DNA from: Morchella semilibera | Taxonomy: Eukaryota; Ascomycota; Pezizomycetes; Pezizales; Morchellaceae | Reading direction: 5' to 3' | DNA: 64,000 nucleotides | NCBI GenBank assembly: GCA_009192285.1 | Contig: CM018605.1 | Coordinates: forward strand, 2,149,247-2,213,246 | Shown: positions 26,712-39,300 of the stretch, in pieces | How the letters are laid out: the number at the start of each line of letters is the position of its first letter | Position numbering within the stretch: position 1 is the first letter of the stretch | The notes under the pieces: model-generated | What the model was told of the DNA's origin: nothing | The model's input: only the letters and a program-made list of their open reading frames with translations | Database searches by the model: none | Made by a program: the position numbers and the translations under genes

Positions 26712-27345
26712 ATGAGAGAGTAACCCGACGCAAAGTAGAAGATTATGAGGCAGTAGAACTCAAGGAGTACAGCCAGCGCAACGAGTACACCGACAAAGAC
26801 AGAGACAACACCAGGTAGGCACAAGCACAGGCACCGGCAAAGGTAAAGGCAAAGGCAAAGGCAGAGGCAAAAAGGCACAGGGCAGAGCAAGTGAGGACCG
26901 GATGGACCTCAACGAAAACGATGAGAGATACTACGGGTTTCCTCTTTTGAGTGGACAAGATCTTGAGTGCGAGAAGCTATGGCTTTGGAGGATAGAAGTG
27001 TATTCCTATATACCAAGATAACAGGAAGACGAGACAGAGAGAAAAGAAAGAAGGAACTAAGGAAAACATCCATCCCCGTTATTTCACACTTCTCCTCCAC
27101 CAATTCAGTATAACTCATACATCAGCGCATAGAAACCCATGGAAACCCATCGCAACCACACCTCGTATTCCTCCCCACCATCTCCTCTAATTACATTACA
27201 AGTCCATCATGCCATAGAATCTCATGAAACCTAGTGACAACACCCTCACCTTATCTCACCCCATCCTTACTTATCATAATTCCATCTATCACAACCACGC
27301 TTCAACCACCGAACCATCGGGACCGGTGCCAAGATGCCGGGACAG
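26712..27345 (-). repeat. B-family solo LTR in F integrase
   Basis: About 634 bp homologous to the other B-type LTRs. F integrase sequence flanks it on both sides with a 5-bp duplication bearing one mismatch (ATCCT at 26707-26711, ATTCT at 27346-27350). Confidence 0.8.
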
Positions 27346-27564
27346 ATTCTCGGTAGTAGATCAGTTAACAAAAATGAAACACCTTATTGCCAACACCGAG
27401 AATGTGAATGACAGGGATCTATCTCATCTATACCTAGAACAGGTATGGAAGCTTCATGGGCTACCGGAGACTATTATTTCGGATCGAGGGACACAGTTTA
27501 CAGCTGAGTTTTGGAGGACTCTCTGTGATCGTCTAGAAATTGTCCCTCGATTTTCCACTGCCTT

Positions 27565-28511
27565 TGTTAAGGGATTTGGAGACAGAAAGACCAGCAAAGC
27601 CTCCCTATGCTACTAAACTCCCAATTGGCGCCTCAGAGAGGTACAGTGGTGCCAGTATGGGCCAGATTGTGGAATTGCGGAATCACTAGTTAAAAAAACA
27701 CGTTTTCGACCCTGAAAATAACCCCCGGAGCGTCAAAGCGCCGGCACGGCCACTCAGGACACTGGTGGGTATATGAGGGGGCAGCAGTTCAGGTTTGGGA
27801 TCAATCGGACCAAAACTGATCAAACGGCGAAGGTTTTGAGGAAGCTGACGCTGGTGACTTCTCAGGGAAAGGTAAGACTACCCGACACCTCCGGTACCTA
27901 ATCGTTGACAGTCCTAATGTTGAGCCATGCTTCTTAGTGATAGATAAAGATGCAGGAAAGGAGTTGGTGAGTGAAGTCGAGACCCGGTACCAAGGAGTTA
28001 TCAGGTAGGCTGACTCCGGCACTTCCCCGCTGACGAAAAATGAGTGCATGCAGTAGCGCGATGTAACATGAGGGATTGAAAAGACGTTGGGAACGTTGGC
28101 GTTGGTGTTTGGTTTTCTTGGCGATTATCAGGGTCTTCTGGGTCTCCCACATATTTATTGTAATGATAGTTCTTAGTCCGCGTGACATTTGCGCGGAAAA
28201 TAAATACAGTGTCATTCTCCGACTTTGTTGAAATCATCATCGACGAAGAAAGAGTCTTAACGATATAAATCTATTACCTCTATTCTATACGTTCTTAGTG
28301 ATCCTTGGAAATATCTACCTGAACCAATCTTCGTGTTAGCCTGACCCAACTCTAAACGACTTTCTATACTCGTCGGACTAGCATCGGACAACGGAGATTC
28401 TAGTTACGTTTAGACTGAAGTGACCCCGTTCCTTTCTGCCCCTGCAGTTAGCGTTTCGGACTCTGAGCTCTTCTCAGTACTACTCTAGTAGTCCGGTGCG
28501 ACACCCTAATA
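27565..28511. mobile_element. 947-bp unclassified insertion in F integrase
   Basis: F integrase sequence stops and resumes around this block, with a perfect 5-bp duplication GCCTT (27560-27564 and 28512-28516). It begins TGTTAAGGG and ends CCCTAATA, which are short imperfect inverted ends. It carries no recognisable gene. The 5-bp duplication and TG start fit a solo LTR of a family not otherwise present in the window, but it could be another element type. Confidence 0.75.
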
Positions 28512-28819
28512 GCCTTCCACCCTCAAACTGATAGACAGATGAAAAGGGCAAATGCAATCATGGAACAGTATCTACGCAGCTATGTTTTTTACCAACAGGA
28601 TAACTGGAGTGAGTTTCCTCCAATAGCCGAATTCGCTACTAATAACCACTTTTCGGAAACAACAAATATGTCCCCTTTCCAAGCGAATTATGGAAGACAC
28701 CCTCGGATGACGTTTGGGCCATTGCAATAAGGAAAGACGGTGAATGAGGATCAAGCTAACGGATTGATAAAGGAAATGTCCCAAGTCTTTGAATTTTTGA
28801 AGAGTGAAATGTTTAGGGC

Positions 28820-29457
28820 TGTCCTGGAATCTTGGAATCAGTTCCGAGGATTCGGTAGTCGAAGCACTGTTGTGATTGTTCAGGTAATGCTAAGCGAGGA
28901 AGGGGTGTACTGAGGAGAGGGTGTCGTCATTGGGTTCTAGGAGGTTCGATACTAGTAGCGTGATGGATTTGTAATGTAAATAGCCGAGATAGTGGGGAGG
29001 AATACGAGGTGTGGATGCGACGGATTTCTGTAGGCTTCTATGAACTGATGTATGAGTCATAGCGGACTGGTGGAGGAGAAGTGTTCAATAGTGGGGTTAG
29101 ATGTTTTCCTTAGTTCTTTCTTTCTTTCCTCTCTGTCTCGTCTTCCTGTTATCTCAGTATATAGGAATCTATTCCTATCCCTAAACTATAGCTTCTTATA
29201 CCAAAGACTCTGTCCTCCTGAAAGAGGAAACCCATAGTACCTCTCATCGTTCTCGTTGAGGTCCATCCGGTCCTCACTCTCCCTGTCCTGTGCCCTTGCG
29301 CCATTGTCCTTGCCTTTGCCTTCGCCGGTGCCTGTGTCTGTGCCTGCCCGGTGTTGTCCCCGGCTTCGTCGATCTCCTCGTTGTATAGACTGTGCTCCTC
29401 GAGTCCTTCTGCATCATCATTGTCATCTCCTTCTTTGTGTCGGGCTACTCCGTCACA
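28820..29457 (+). repeat. B-family LTR
   Basis: From TGTCCTGG to CCGTCACA in sense orientation. It has the usual pyrimidine-rich stretch after a TTAAATAG-like TATA box and GCC/TTTGCC-type hexamer repeats. It directly follows truncated F integrase. No matching target duplication is seen, so the flanks are rearranged. Confidence 0.75.
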
Positions 29458-30306
29458 ATCGTTCCTGTTGAGGTCCATCTGGTCCTCACTTTCCCTGTTG
29501 TCTCGGTGTCTTGGTATTTGTCCTGACAGTTCGGTAGGCGATGCACGGTTGTGGTTGTTAGGGTAATGTTAAGCGAGAGTGGAGAGCGCGAGGTGGAGGT
29601 TGTCGTCATTGGATTCTGGGAGGTTCGATGGCGTGATGGATTGGTAATGTAGAATAGCGGAGATGGTGGGGAGGATTACGAGGTGTGGTAGCGACGGATT
29701 TCTATGAGGTTCTATGAGCGAACGTGTGAGTCATAGTGGACTAGTGGGGGAGGTGTGTTAAATAGCGGGGATAGATGTTTTCCTTAGTTCTTTCTTTCTT
29801 TCCTCTCTGTCTCGTCTTCCTGTTATTTCGGTATATAGGAATCTACTCCTATTTTCTAAGCCATAGCCTCTCGTACCAAAGACTCTGTCCTCCCAAAAGA
29901 GTAACTCTATAGTATTCATCATCGTTCCCATTGAGATCCATTCGGTCCTCACGTTCTCTGCTCCGTGTTCTTGTGCCCTTGCCCTTGCCTTTGCCTTCGC
30001 CGGTGCCTGTGCTTGTGCCTGCCCGGTGTTGTCTTTGTCTTCGTCGGTCTCCTCGTCGCGTAGACTGTGCTGCTCGAGCCTATCTGCGTCATCATTGTCA
30101 TCTTCTTCTTTGCGTCGGGTTACTCCGTCACACCTGTCCTATACTCTTTCGTCTCTGCCCTTGTCTTTGCCCTCATCGATGACCTGGCGTGTTCCTGCCT
30201 GGGATAATCTTGTCTTCATTGGTGTCCTCGTTGTCCTTGCTGTACTCCTTGAGTCCTTCTGTGTCATCATTGACATCTTCTCCTTTGCATCGGGCCATTC
30301 CGTCAC
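29458..30306 (+). repeat. B-family LTR remnant with a complete solo LTR nested in it
   Basis: A complete B-type LTR (29499-30132, 634 bp) is bordered by a perfect CCTGT duplication (29494-29498 and 30133-30137). The bases outside it (29458-29498 and 30138-30306) are the 3' part of another, older B-type LTR. The transposon pile ends here. Confidence 0.8.
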
Positions 30307-31457
30307 ATTATATTACATATATTTTCAAAAGTCTGTTACCCATTTGGCAATGCTAACACTAAAATCTGCTCATTCTACTTTCTGAATGTTTTTCTAGGAG
30401 CTCCTACCCTTTAATTATCCTTTACTTTCTTGCAATTTGGATTGGTTTTGAAATTTGAAACCACAGTTGAAAGCGGAATAGTAAGATTGTGGGAGATCCC
30501 CCTAAAAGTTGCACCTGAGGGTGCATGCCATCAGTCTGGCCTCTCTGGTAGGGAGCAAGATGGGTTGTAGGCATGGGATTATGCTCTGAGTATATTAGGT
30601 GGCATTGAGGATAGGTTTTGACCATTGGTTGGGGCATTCGTTGAGGAATCTTTGTTGCGATACAATACCGTTAATTCTCGAATAATCCACTATCCCCGTA
30701 TTTGTATGTGGTAAGTCCAGACCAAGGTGAATTGGCGAATCAAACTTCACGGACTCGAGAAACACCCGGGAATACATACATGTCTAAGGGTCGGGCTATT
30801 AAAATACCACCCCAACACCTAACCCTAACCGTATAATGTCTACGGGGGTCTGGGCTAGTAGTTAGGATTGGGCTCGGTGCCAGTGTCGATCATCCGATCA
30901 TCCAGAATCATTTGTGCCTTAATTCTACGCAGCCATGTAGATATCGTGAGGAAAACAAGCCTCTAACACATTATGGATAGGTAGTTCCTAAATTTAACGT
31001 CTGATAAGAAACCGGCGTGGAAGCCGCGCGTAGCGTATGTGCCTACAATAATGCGTCCGGTAGCATAGATAGATCCCTTCCAAGTTTCAGTCAGCTTTAT
31101 CGAGATATCTATAAAGGTGTTCTACCTAGATTCACCTTCCCGATATTTAGATGTAACATCTATAGGCACTTCTACAGGGGTCTGCGGCAACCCCCAGGCC
31201 CCACATGTCCACGACATCCAAGACATTTCTCACTTCGTAGCAGCTACACCCCAGCTCCAAACTCGTTCGAACCCTTTATGTTTGCCCCATAAACCTCTAG
31301 CTATCTATACCCTACATAATTTTCTATTACCGGGCTCCAAAATATCTAGCGTTATAACACACTACAGCAATACCTTCGCTGATCACGACTAGAAATCATT
31401 CTATCGGTTCAAACTAAACATTGTGTTGTTTTCTATATCGCCATTGTCCCAGTAGTC
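30307..31457. other. Intergenic, upstream of SSK2
   Basis: About 1.15 kb between the last B-type LTR and the SSK2 start codon. Short open frames (for example 30422-30637 on the minus strand) have no recognisable domain. It presumably holds the SSK2 promoter and leader; I see no definite element in it. Confidence 0.5.
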
Positions 31458-34400
31458 ATGACTACTGGTTCCGCCAGAGAAGCGGAGGTTGAATCATTCA
31501 CCCCACGCGGCGTTCAGTTTGCTACCGAAGTTCATCACCAGGATAGTTCTATGAATGGGATGGCACGAACACAGCTATCACAACTCGATGGCTCTAACTT
31601 GGATGATTCCCAGCATACCCCATATATGCGGCCCCAGTACCACGATCTGGATGGCGAGGAAGATATGATTCCTGGAGATGAGGATGCAGTTTCTCCGATT
31701 CGCAACGGGTCGTTCGCGCCCTGGAGCCCTGGTACCAGACCCCGGGGGGGAAGTAATTCCCTACCTTACACTAACAGTGTGGACAATACTGGACGATTGT
31801 CTCCAGAAAGCGTCCCTAACTCGACTACTCGTCTTCAGCGGCCATCTGGCCCAATACGAACACCATCAAGTACCTACGCTCCTGTAAGACATCCGATAAG
31901 TCACCTCAATACCCAGTCGCGGAATCGGGCGCCTTCCGCCAATCCCACCCGGCGCGGTGATCCTAGTGCATTGTACAAATCACAGGAGAAAGCTTATGTC
32001 CAACGGCTGCGTCAGGATCCTAATAGCGACTATTTTAACTCCTCGTCAAATATATTGACTTATCCTGGTGATCTGGATATGATGGATGACGAGTCGCCAT
32101 CAGAAGTTCATTTTGACAATGATATATATGATGGGGATACATTACTGCTCTATGGTCACGATGAGATGGAGCCCTCAGCGGAAGAGCTTAAAATTCCGGA
32201 AAACAGAGAACGGCTAGAATGGCACTCAATGCTGGCCTCGGTGTTGATGGGAGATGTGGTAAAGCAAGAAAAGAAACGACTAATTGGAAATACGGAGGAG
32301 AAGGAAGGTCTAACTATGAAGACGGAACTTTTTGTTGGAATCCGGGCAAAGATTTGTGGCCGATCAATCCCAGCACAAAGGAGGATACTTGATGAAGGGC
32401 GGACCAAGGTGGACGACTTGATAGACAAGATAATACGATTCGAAATCCAGGGTAAAGACAAGACTCAAATGCTTCCACGGGCACAAGTGCAAGATATCAT
32501 CGAAAAGTGGGAGAAATGTGAGCAATTGTGGCCAACAAGGACTGCGATGATAGAAGAAAAGCCTGCGTCTGGATCTCCCGCGTTTGCTGCCAGTTGGGAT
32601 GCAATCGTTTCTTGGCATAATATCACGGAACTCATTAATACGGAGCTCAAAATCCTTCAAAACTGGGTTGGCAACGATGACCTTGATTTTGGTCGTCAGA
32701 ATGTTATCTCAACTAGCGATGCTAACGGTATCGACCGAGAAGCTTCATTCCTTGACCGCATTTTGAAGGAGGATAATTTGAAATCCCTGATTGGCGATAG
32801 TAATATGCTCATTGGATTAAGCTCAGTCATTGGCAAAGCAAAGAAAACTTTGATAGAATATGCAGACGCATTTGAGAAGCGACATCTTCCGCCATATGTC
32901 GAAGAGTTGCTTGTGCTAATCGGATTCCCTACGAGGCTTATTGAAGAAGTCATTGGGATGCGTCTGAAATATGCTGAACGGATGAGAGAGCCAGTATCTA
33001 TGATGACAGATCAGCTAATAATGCAGTTTCAATCTGTTCTACAACTGGCAGTGAAGATCAAGCAAGAATACACTGTCATTTCTGAGCCCGAGCCTGGATG
33101 GGACTTGCCACCCTGCATGGATGAAAATTTTGAGCAAGTCGTGCTACAAGGCTTAAGATATTACTTCAAGCTTATTGGTTGGAGGATTGGGTCAAACAAA
33201 AACACATTCAAAGAAGCCGAAATTCTTGAGACAGAATGGCACTTTTCGAATGATATTGGTCGTTTTATTGAGGGGGGAGATGTTGAGGTTGCCGAGCAGT
33301 TTAGGTGTGCCGTGTTCTGCCTCATCTCGTAAGCCTAGCTGTTATAAGAGTCTGACAATTTTTAGTTCTTTAACGAGCAAGCTTCTCAGTCGTTTGATGG
33401 GCCATTTCGAGAAAGAGCTCCAAAAACCACCAGAAAACCGGGGCGAGGATATTAGTAAACGCTACAAGCAGACCTTAGACTCAGTCCGTGTTCGACAGAG
33501 AAAATTATTTCGTTTTGCAAGGTGAACTTAACCCCATTGAATATTGACTTTTCTGAGCTGACTATATATATAGGCTTCTGAGCCAGCGGTTCGAGAACGC
33601 AACAGAATATAGCGTTGAAAGATTCAAACTAAGAAGACTTGTGGATTCATTGATTGTGTCAGGCCACTTCTTGGTTTACACAGCAAGTGTTGAACACGAA
33701 GGGGTATATCTAGTGGCCGACCCATCCTTATATGATCGATCTCATCAAATTCAGTCTATTCTCCGAACGTGTTTTCACGATGACGTCGTTAGAGACGACC
33801 CGTCATGCCCCTACATCTTGGTTATCTATCCTCAGGATGAGTTGCAATGGGATGGCCGTATCCTGAGTGTCGATATGAAAGAGCCAATTGTCGATATCAA
33901 GCCTGGAAGGATTAGATTGGTCGCGGATGGCTCTCAGGGTAGGCTTGCGAATGCTCGCCATGCTTTCCACCACTCCACAAACCATAACCTCGATATATTG
34001 ATAGAGCAACGTGCGAATCTTCCTCGAGTTAACCAGGAGTTGATGAAAATAAAAAAAAACCACCTACCGGCTTTCCAACACCATTATGGACAGCGTGGAG
34101 AAAATCCGTAAACAAACCATGGGCTTGGGATGCCAAGAACTCATTCAAACCTGTTTTGCATTCGCAACGGAGTTCGGCCAGCGCTCTGTTCTTTACATGG
34201 ACAATAACCGCAAGGCCATGAACAATCTCAAGCTCACTCGCCTTGCCATCGACTGGGTTAGCTTTATTTGTGACGATTGTGTTGCTTCGAACCGTATGAC
34301 CTTCCGATGGGCAGTTAAGGCTCTCGAGTTTGCGATGGTCATGACTCGTGGCCAAAATATTTTGTCTTTCAGCGAGGTTGAGTATGAGAGATTGCGTTCT

Positions 34401-35695
34401 AAGGTTGGTGGGTGCATGTCACTACTCATCTCGCATTTTGATATCATGGGTGCTCGATCAACACTTGCAGCCCAGGCTGAAAAACAGCGAATGGAAGTCC
34501 TAGCAGGCCCCTTGAAGGGCGTAGACCTTGGGAAAATGATGGAAGATAACGAAGCAGCTGATCATGTGCGGAAAGAATGGCTGCGACAACTAACGGAGAT
34601 CGATGATGTTCGTAAGAACCTCATGCGTGAACGGCAGGCATTGGGCAGGGTTCTCGATGATAGCAACCAGACAGATAGATCACTAACATCACTTTCAAAG
34701 TCATCGTTTTCAAACGTATCTTTACGTTGGCAGCAAGGTCAGTTTGTTGGCGGAGGCACATTTGGTACGGTATATGCGGCGATGAATCTAGACTCGGGCT
34801 ATTTGATGGCTGTAAAAGAAATCCGACTTCAAGACCCTCAGATGATCCCGCAGATTGCCAACGCAATCCGCGAGGAGATGCAAGTCTTGGAATTGTTGGA
34901 CCACCCAAATATTGTCCAATATTTTGGAATCGAGGTGCATCGTGATAAGGTGTGCCTGTTTATGGAATATTGTTCCGGTGGCTCTCTTGCAGGGCTCCTT
35001 GAGCACGGCAGGATTGAAGATGAAACAGTTATTATGATCTATGCACTTCAAATGCTGGAAGGTCTTGCGTATCTCCACGAAAACGGGATTATACATCGCG
35101 ATATCAAGCCCGAAAGTAAGCTATTCACCTAGTATAGGGCTCCTGCCTTGGTTGATACTAAAATGTGAACGTAGATATTTTGTTGGATCACAACGGTATC
35201 ATCAAGTATGTGGATTTTGGCGCCGCAAAAGTCATCGCAAGACAAGGAAAGACTCGAGGAGCAGGAACAGCTGCTTTGAAAACAAAGCTGAATAGTATGA
35301 CTGGTACACCAATGTATATGTCTCCTGAAGGTAGGATACCCCTGCGTCATCTCTAGCAAAACCTCACTGACATCTCGATAGTTATCACGGGTACCGACAA
35401 AGGCCGGCATGGTAGCATTGATATATGGTCTTTAGGCTGTGTTGTCTTGGAGATGGCGACTGGCCGTAGACCGTGGGCGAATCTTGACAATGAGTGGGCC
35501 ATCATGTGGAACATTGCTGGTGGTTCAGCGCCTCAACTGCCAGCCCCAGACCAGCTCAGTGAGCCCGGGATCGATTTTCTAAAGAAGTGCTTCGAGAAAG
35601 ACCCTGCTATTCGACCATCAGCTGCAGAGCTACTCCAGCATGAATGGGTACGCGCTTTCGGCTCTCGGGCTAACCTTTGTGACATCAGAGACTGA
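31458..35695 (+). CDS. SSK2: Ssk2/Ssk22/SskB-type MAP kinase kinase kinase (HOG pathway)
   Basis: It phosphorylates the Pbs2-type MAPKK in the high-osmolarity (HOG/SakA) stress cascade after release by the Ssk1 response regulator. Exons by GT-AG sites: 31458-33304, 33366-33521, 33574-35115, 35175-35330, 35382-35695, about 1337 aa. A disordered N-terminus precedes the long Ssk2 family region (ENATEYSVERF, FICDDCV, SLLISHFDIMGARSTLAAQ). The kinase lies at about 1055-1325: GGGTFGTVY loop, AVKEI lysine, HRDIKPEN with the codon for N split by an intron, VDFGAAK, and GTPMYMSPE. The exon set keeps frame only if the run of nine A at 34051-34059 is eight, a probable sequence error. The start is the first ATG of the long open frame. 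Identity is secure; exact exon 1 start less so. Confidence 0.93.
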
Positions 35696-36325
35696 CATTT
35701 CATGGGGCTCTGTAGATTCTTACCATCCGCAACCAAGTGATTGAGCCTTCTACACCGGCCTCGGACACCTCATCGCAAAGCGGACGATTAAACTGAAAAT
35801 ATGCTGTTGGAGTTGGTTGGGGACCTGTTTTATGATACTTTTTTCTTGGTAATACATATAATATTAAGGCCTGATAGCAGATGGTAGGAGGGGGGAAGGC
35901 CGGGGGGTGCAAGATATATGTGACCGCAGACCAAGACCAAGATATAATACCGAGCCCCTTTTCCCGTTTCTTTTTGAATTCTTCAACCCTAGGAATCTAT
36001 CGCACTATATCATCAGTGCTTAATCTTTCTCTACGTGCGCGTTGATCGATAATTCACACATACACACATATCACTCATTTTCTACATATCCATCCCTCAA
36101 CTTGTGATCAAAAACTCTAAAAAAAAAATACTAATTTCCTTTGTCTAGTGAATCACAAACGCGCTTTCTCTCTCTTTTACCTCTCGCTTTATTACCCACT
36201 TTAATATACACTACTACATACAGGTCAATCAATATCAATCAATGTCAATCAGTCAATTCATTCATGTGCTTCATACGGCTCGTTTCATTCATTCGTGTCG
36301 TTCATTCATGCGCGCGCGTGCGTGG
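35696..36325. other. Convergent 3' intergenic between SSK2 and MDM1
   Basis: About 630 bp between two stop codons facing each other. It is AT-rich with several TCAATCA-type repeats near 36220-36260. No gene or element is recognised. Confidence 0.5.
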
Positions 36326-39300
36326 TCACGGCTGCTTGTTATCATTAAAGACCGCTGCGACAATCTCGTCGACAATGCTGTAGATAAGGGAGGTACTGTG
36401 CGGCCTGTTAGCACCGCTTTGGAGAGGGTATGTAGCTATATATGTGGATATATAATGTGGGAAGCGAAGGAGAGAGGGACCTACTTCAACCGCTGGTTAT
36501 TAAACGCCGCAAACAGCCTCCGTCCAGCCGCCTGCGCATTCGCTCTTCCAACGACGCTCGCCGCCACATCTATCTACCATCAGTACTACTCCAAGACAGA
36601 AAGGGAGAAAGACAAAAGGGAAAAAAGAGGGAAAGGAAAAACCCACCAGGCACCAACGTCGCCAACATAGCCCCCGCCTGCTCCCTCGTCCTTGCCTTCT
36701 CTTTCTGCGTCCTAACCTTCTTCTCCTCTCCCCGGCCAGCCAACGTATCCCTAAGCATCTTGACATACTCAATCAAGCTCTCCTCTCCGGTCACGACCTT
36801 GACCTGCTCCCGCGCCTTCCTTTCAATCGTCCCGCCCAGCAACTGGTGCAGCACCACGACCACCGCCCGCCCCCGAAGCCACCCACTGCGCCCCCGGTTG
36901 AGCTCAAACACCTCCAGGAACAGGTCGCAGATCGGCTTCACGAACGGGTCATTGAACGCCCTAAGCTCCTTCTCTGCCTCGGCCACGTCCTCCGCCGTCG
37001 TGCTGCTGCTGCCCGTGCCCCCCTTCGCATCCTGCGGCAACATTGGCGGCAGTGGCGGAAGCCCGCCGAGAACGTCCTCCATACCATCCGCGAGCGTGCT
37101 ATACAGCCGACTAATCATGTCCCTGCGGCCACCGCCACCGCCACCGCCACCACTATTGGAGGGCAGAGCCAGCGGGGCGATACTCTGCTGGGAGAGAAAG
37201 GCACGGAGCTCGCGGGAGCGGCAGACGTCAGGGATGAGGAGGATTGCGGTGAGGTATTTTTCGAGCGCGTTGCGGCGCTTCTCGAGGAAGTCCTTTTGCA
37301 GCTTCATGACGACGCGGCGGCGGGGGAAGTCTAGCTGCTTGACGGACTCGAAGCGGGCGCGTAGGGCCTGGTTGAGTTGGAAGAACTCGCTGTAGCGGCG
37401 GGCGACGGCCCATTGTGCTGCGGGCATTTGGTCATTGCCTGTGCGGTGGACTTCGATGATGTCTACAGGGGGGTAATGATAGTTAGTGTGAGTTTTTTTT
37501 TCTTTCTGAAGCACGAACATGGGAGGATTCCTGATCTGAGAAAGAGGTAAATGGTATGTGGGCCAGAGATGGAAGGCTTGCAGAGTGGTTAACACTGATA
37601 CTACCAATTTCTTCCATCTACCCCTCCCACGGACACCAAACCCACTGCCGCTATACAAGCCCAAACCTTCAAAATAAATAAAATAATGAAAGGGTCACAC
37701 TCACAAAGCGCATACTCCTGTCCATTCTCATTCCCAACCATCGTACTCTTAATCCTCACCGTAGATCTCCCCTGTTCACCCCATTAGCACTCAATCCCCA
37801 CCTCAAAACTCAAAATCCCCTTCCCTCCAAACCAAACCAAACCAAAACCCAAAGGAAAAAAAGAAGAAAAAAAAAGGGGGGGGGAAAGAAAAGAAGAAAA
37901 TAAAAAAGAATAAAAGTACACTTACAAACAACCCATTATCACTCTCCTGTACAATCCACATCTGCCTCTGAATCTCCTTCCTCCTCACCTCCCGCTGCAA
38001 GCTCGCCAAACTCTTCCTCAATATCCTGAGCTCAACGACATTCCCCGTCAGCTCCGCCTTCCTGAGCAGACTCTCCACAACCGCCTCCTGGCCCCCCAAC
38101 TTACTGATGTCGTAGCTCAGCGCACTGATCGCCTCCGCAAGACCCAGGTCCCCGGCGCCGCCTGCCGCACCACGTCGCCGTCACCTTCCCCGTCGGACGC
38201 CGAAGCACCACTGTCGGACCCGTACTCGGGCCCGCATTCTTCCGGGAACAGGTCGTCGGCAAAGACGGCGTCACGTGGTAGGGCTGAGCCGGAGACGAGT
38301 CCGAGGGAGGAAATGGAGGGTGGTTTTTTTACATTGTTATTGCTGGAGGCGGTGGTGGAGGTGGGTTTGGGGGGGGACGTGGAGCGAGGCAGATCGATGC
38401 TGCTGCGAGGGGAGTCGGCGAGTGCACCCATCTGCGAGGAGGAGGAGAGATCTTCGGTAGGGCGCGAGGTCGAGGTCGAGGTCTCGAGGATGTCGTTGAG
38501 TGCCGCTTCCATCGCCTCGACGATGCCGTTCTCGGGCGTGCCTGTGCTATTGCGGCGCGAGTCTAGGCTAGTGCGGGAGTTGGCGAGCGGGTCCGCGTCG
38601 CCCCAGTCGTCTCCATTTTCATTATTGTCGCCGAGCGAGTGGCGGGATGAGGACATTGACTCTTCCGCTGTGGTACTCTCGGCCGGCGACGATGAGGAGG
38701 GGCCACCGTTATGGTTGTTGGCGTCGGCATGCGAGCTCTCTGTCCAACTACTACTCCTGTGTAGCTCTGCCGACCCAGCCCCACCACCGGCCTCATCCGA
38801 CGCAAGGTACTTGTAAAACAGCCCGCTGGCGCGAAATTCGACAAAGTCTTTCTCGCGCATCTCCTCGAACACTCCCGTCTGAGCCCTCAGTACCGCCGCG
38901 CGGGCCTTGACATACTGGGCCTGCGTCGCCTTGGCTCCTGCTACCAAAAACTCCTTTACTGCGGCCTTGGAGCGCTCGCTAATGTGCAACTCGGGGATGG
39001 AGAGGTATGCGTCATGGATCTGGGCGAGATCGTTACGATCTGAGGGGGTCCAGGGGGGGATGGTTGTGGTGGTCGTGATGTCGGACTCGGTCTCGGAGTC
39101 GACGTCTTCTTCTAGGGGATTGCGGAGACCGTCGACGACCAGCCAAAATTGGACATGGGCGAGGTGCTTTTGGCGGTCCATGTGTTCCTGTTTGTGTGTA
39201 GATAGACAATCAATCAGCTTTCAATTTTTTTTTTTTTTTTTTTTTTTGCTTTTCCCAGAGCTATAGTAGTAGTAGTACTAGTAGAGTAGTAGAGAGTAGA

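Larger units (their letters stand above)
25584..28819 (+). mobile_element. Element F: decayed Gypsy pol fragment (B-like)
   Basis: The plus strand starts in the C-terminal reverse transcriptase region (FIYAYSRVAKPL). It continues with RNase H ([13 protein letters not shown]) and integrase, including zinc-region remnants and core. It closely resembles B pol. It has many breaks and no gag or LTR of its own in view. It is interrupted by a B-type LTR (26712-27345) and a 947-bp insertion (27565-28511), and it ends at another B-type LTR (28820). Confidence 0.85.

Noticed and set aside
30422-30777. Open frames upstream of SSK2 as a small host gene
   Set aside because: Two short overlapping minus-strand frames without start context or domain; no support.
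34051-34059. Programmed -1 frameshift at the A-rich site of SSK2
   Set aside because: The downstream frame needed is +1, not -1, so the A AAA AAC-type slippery logic does not apply; a run-length error explains it better.
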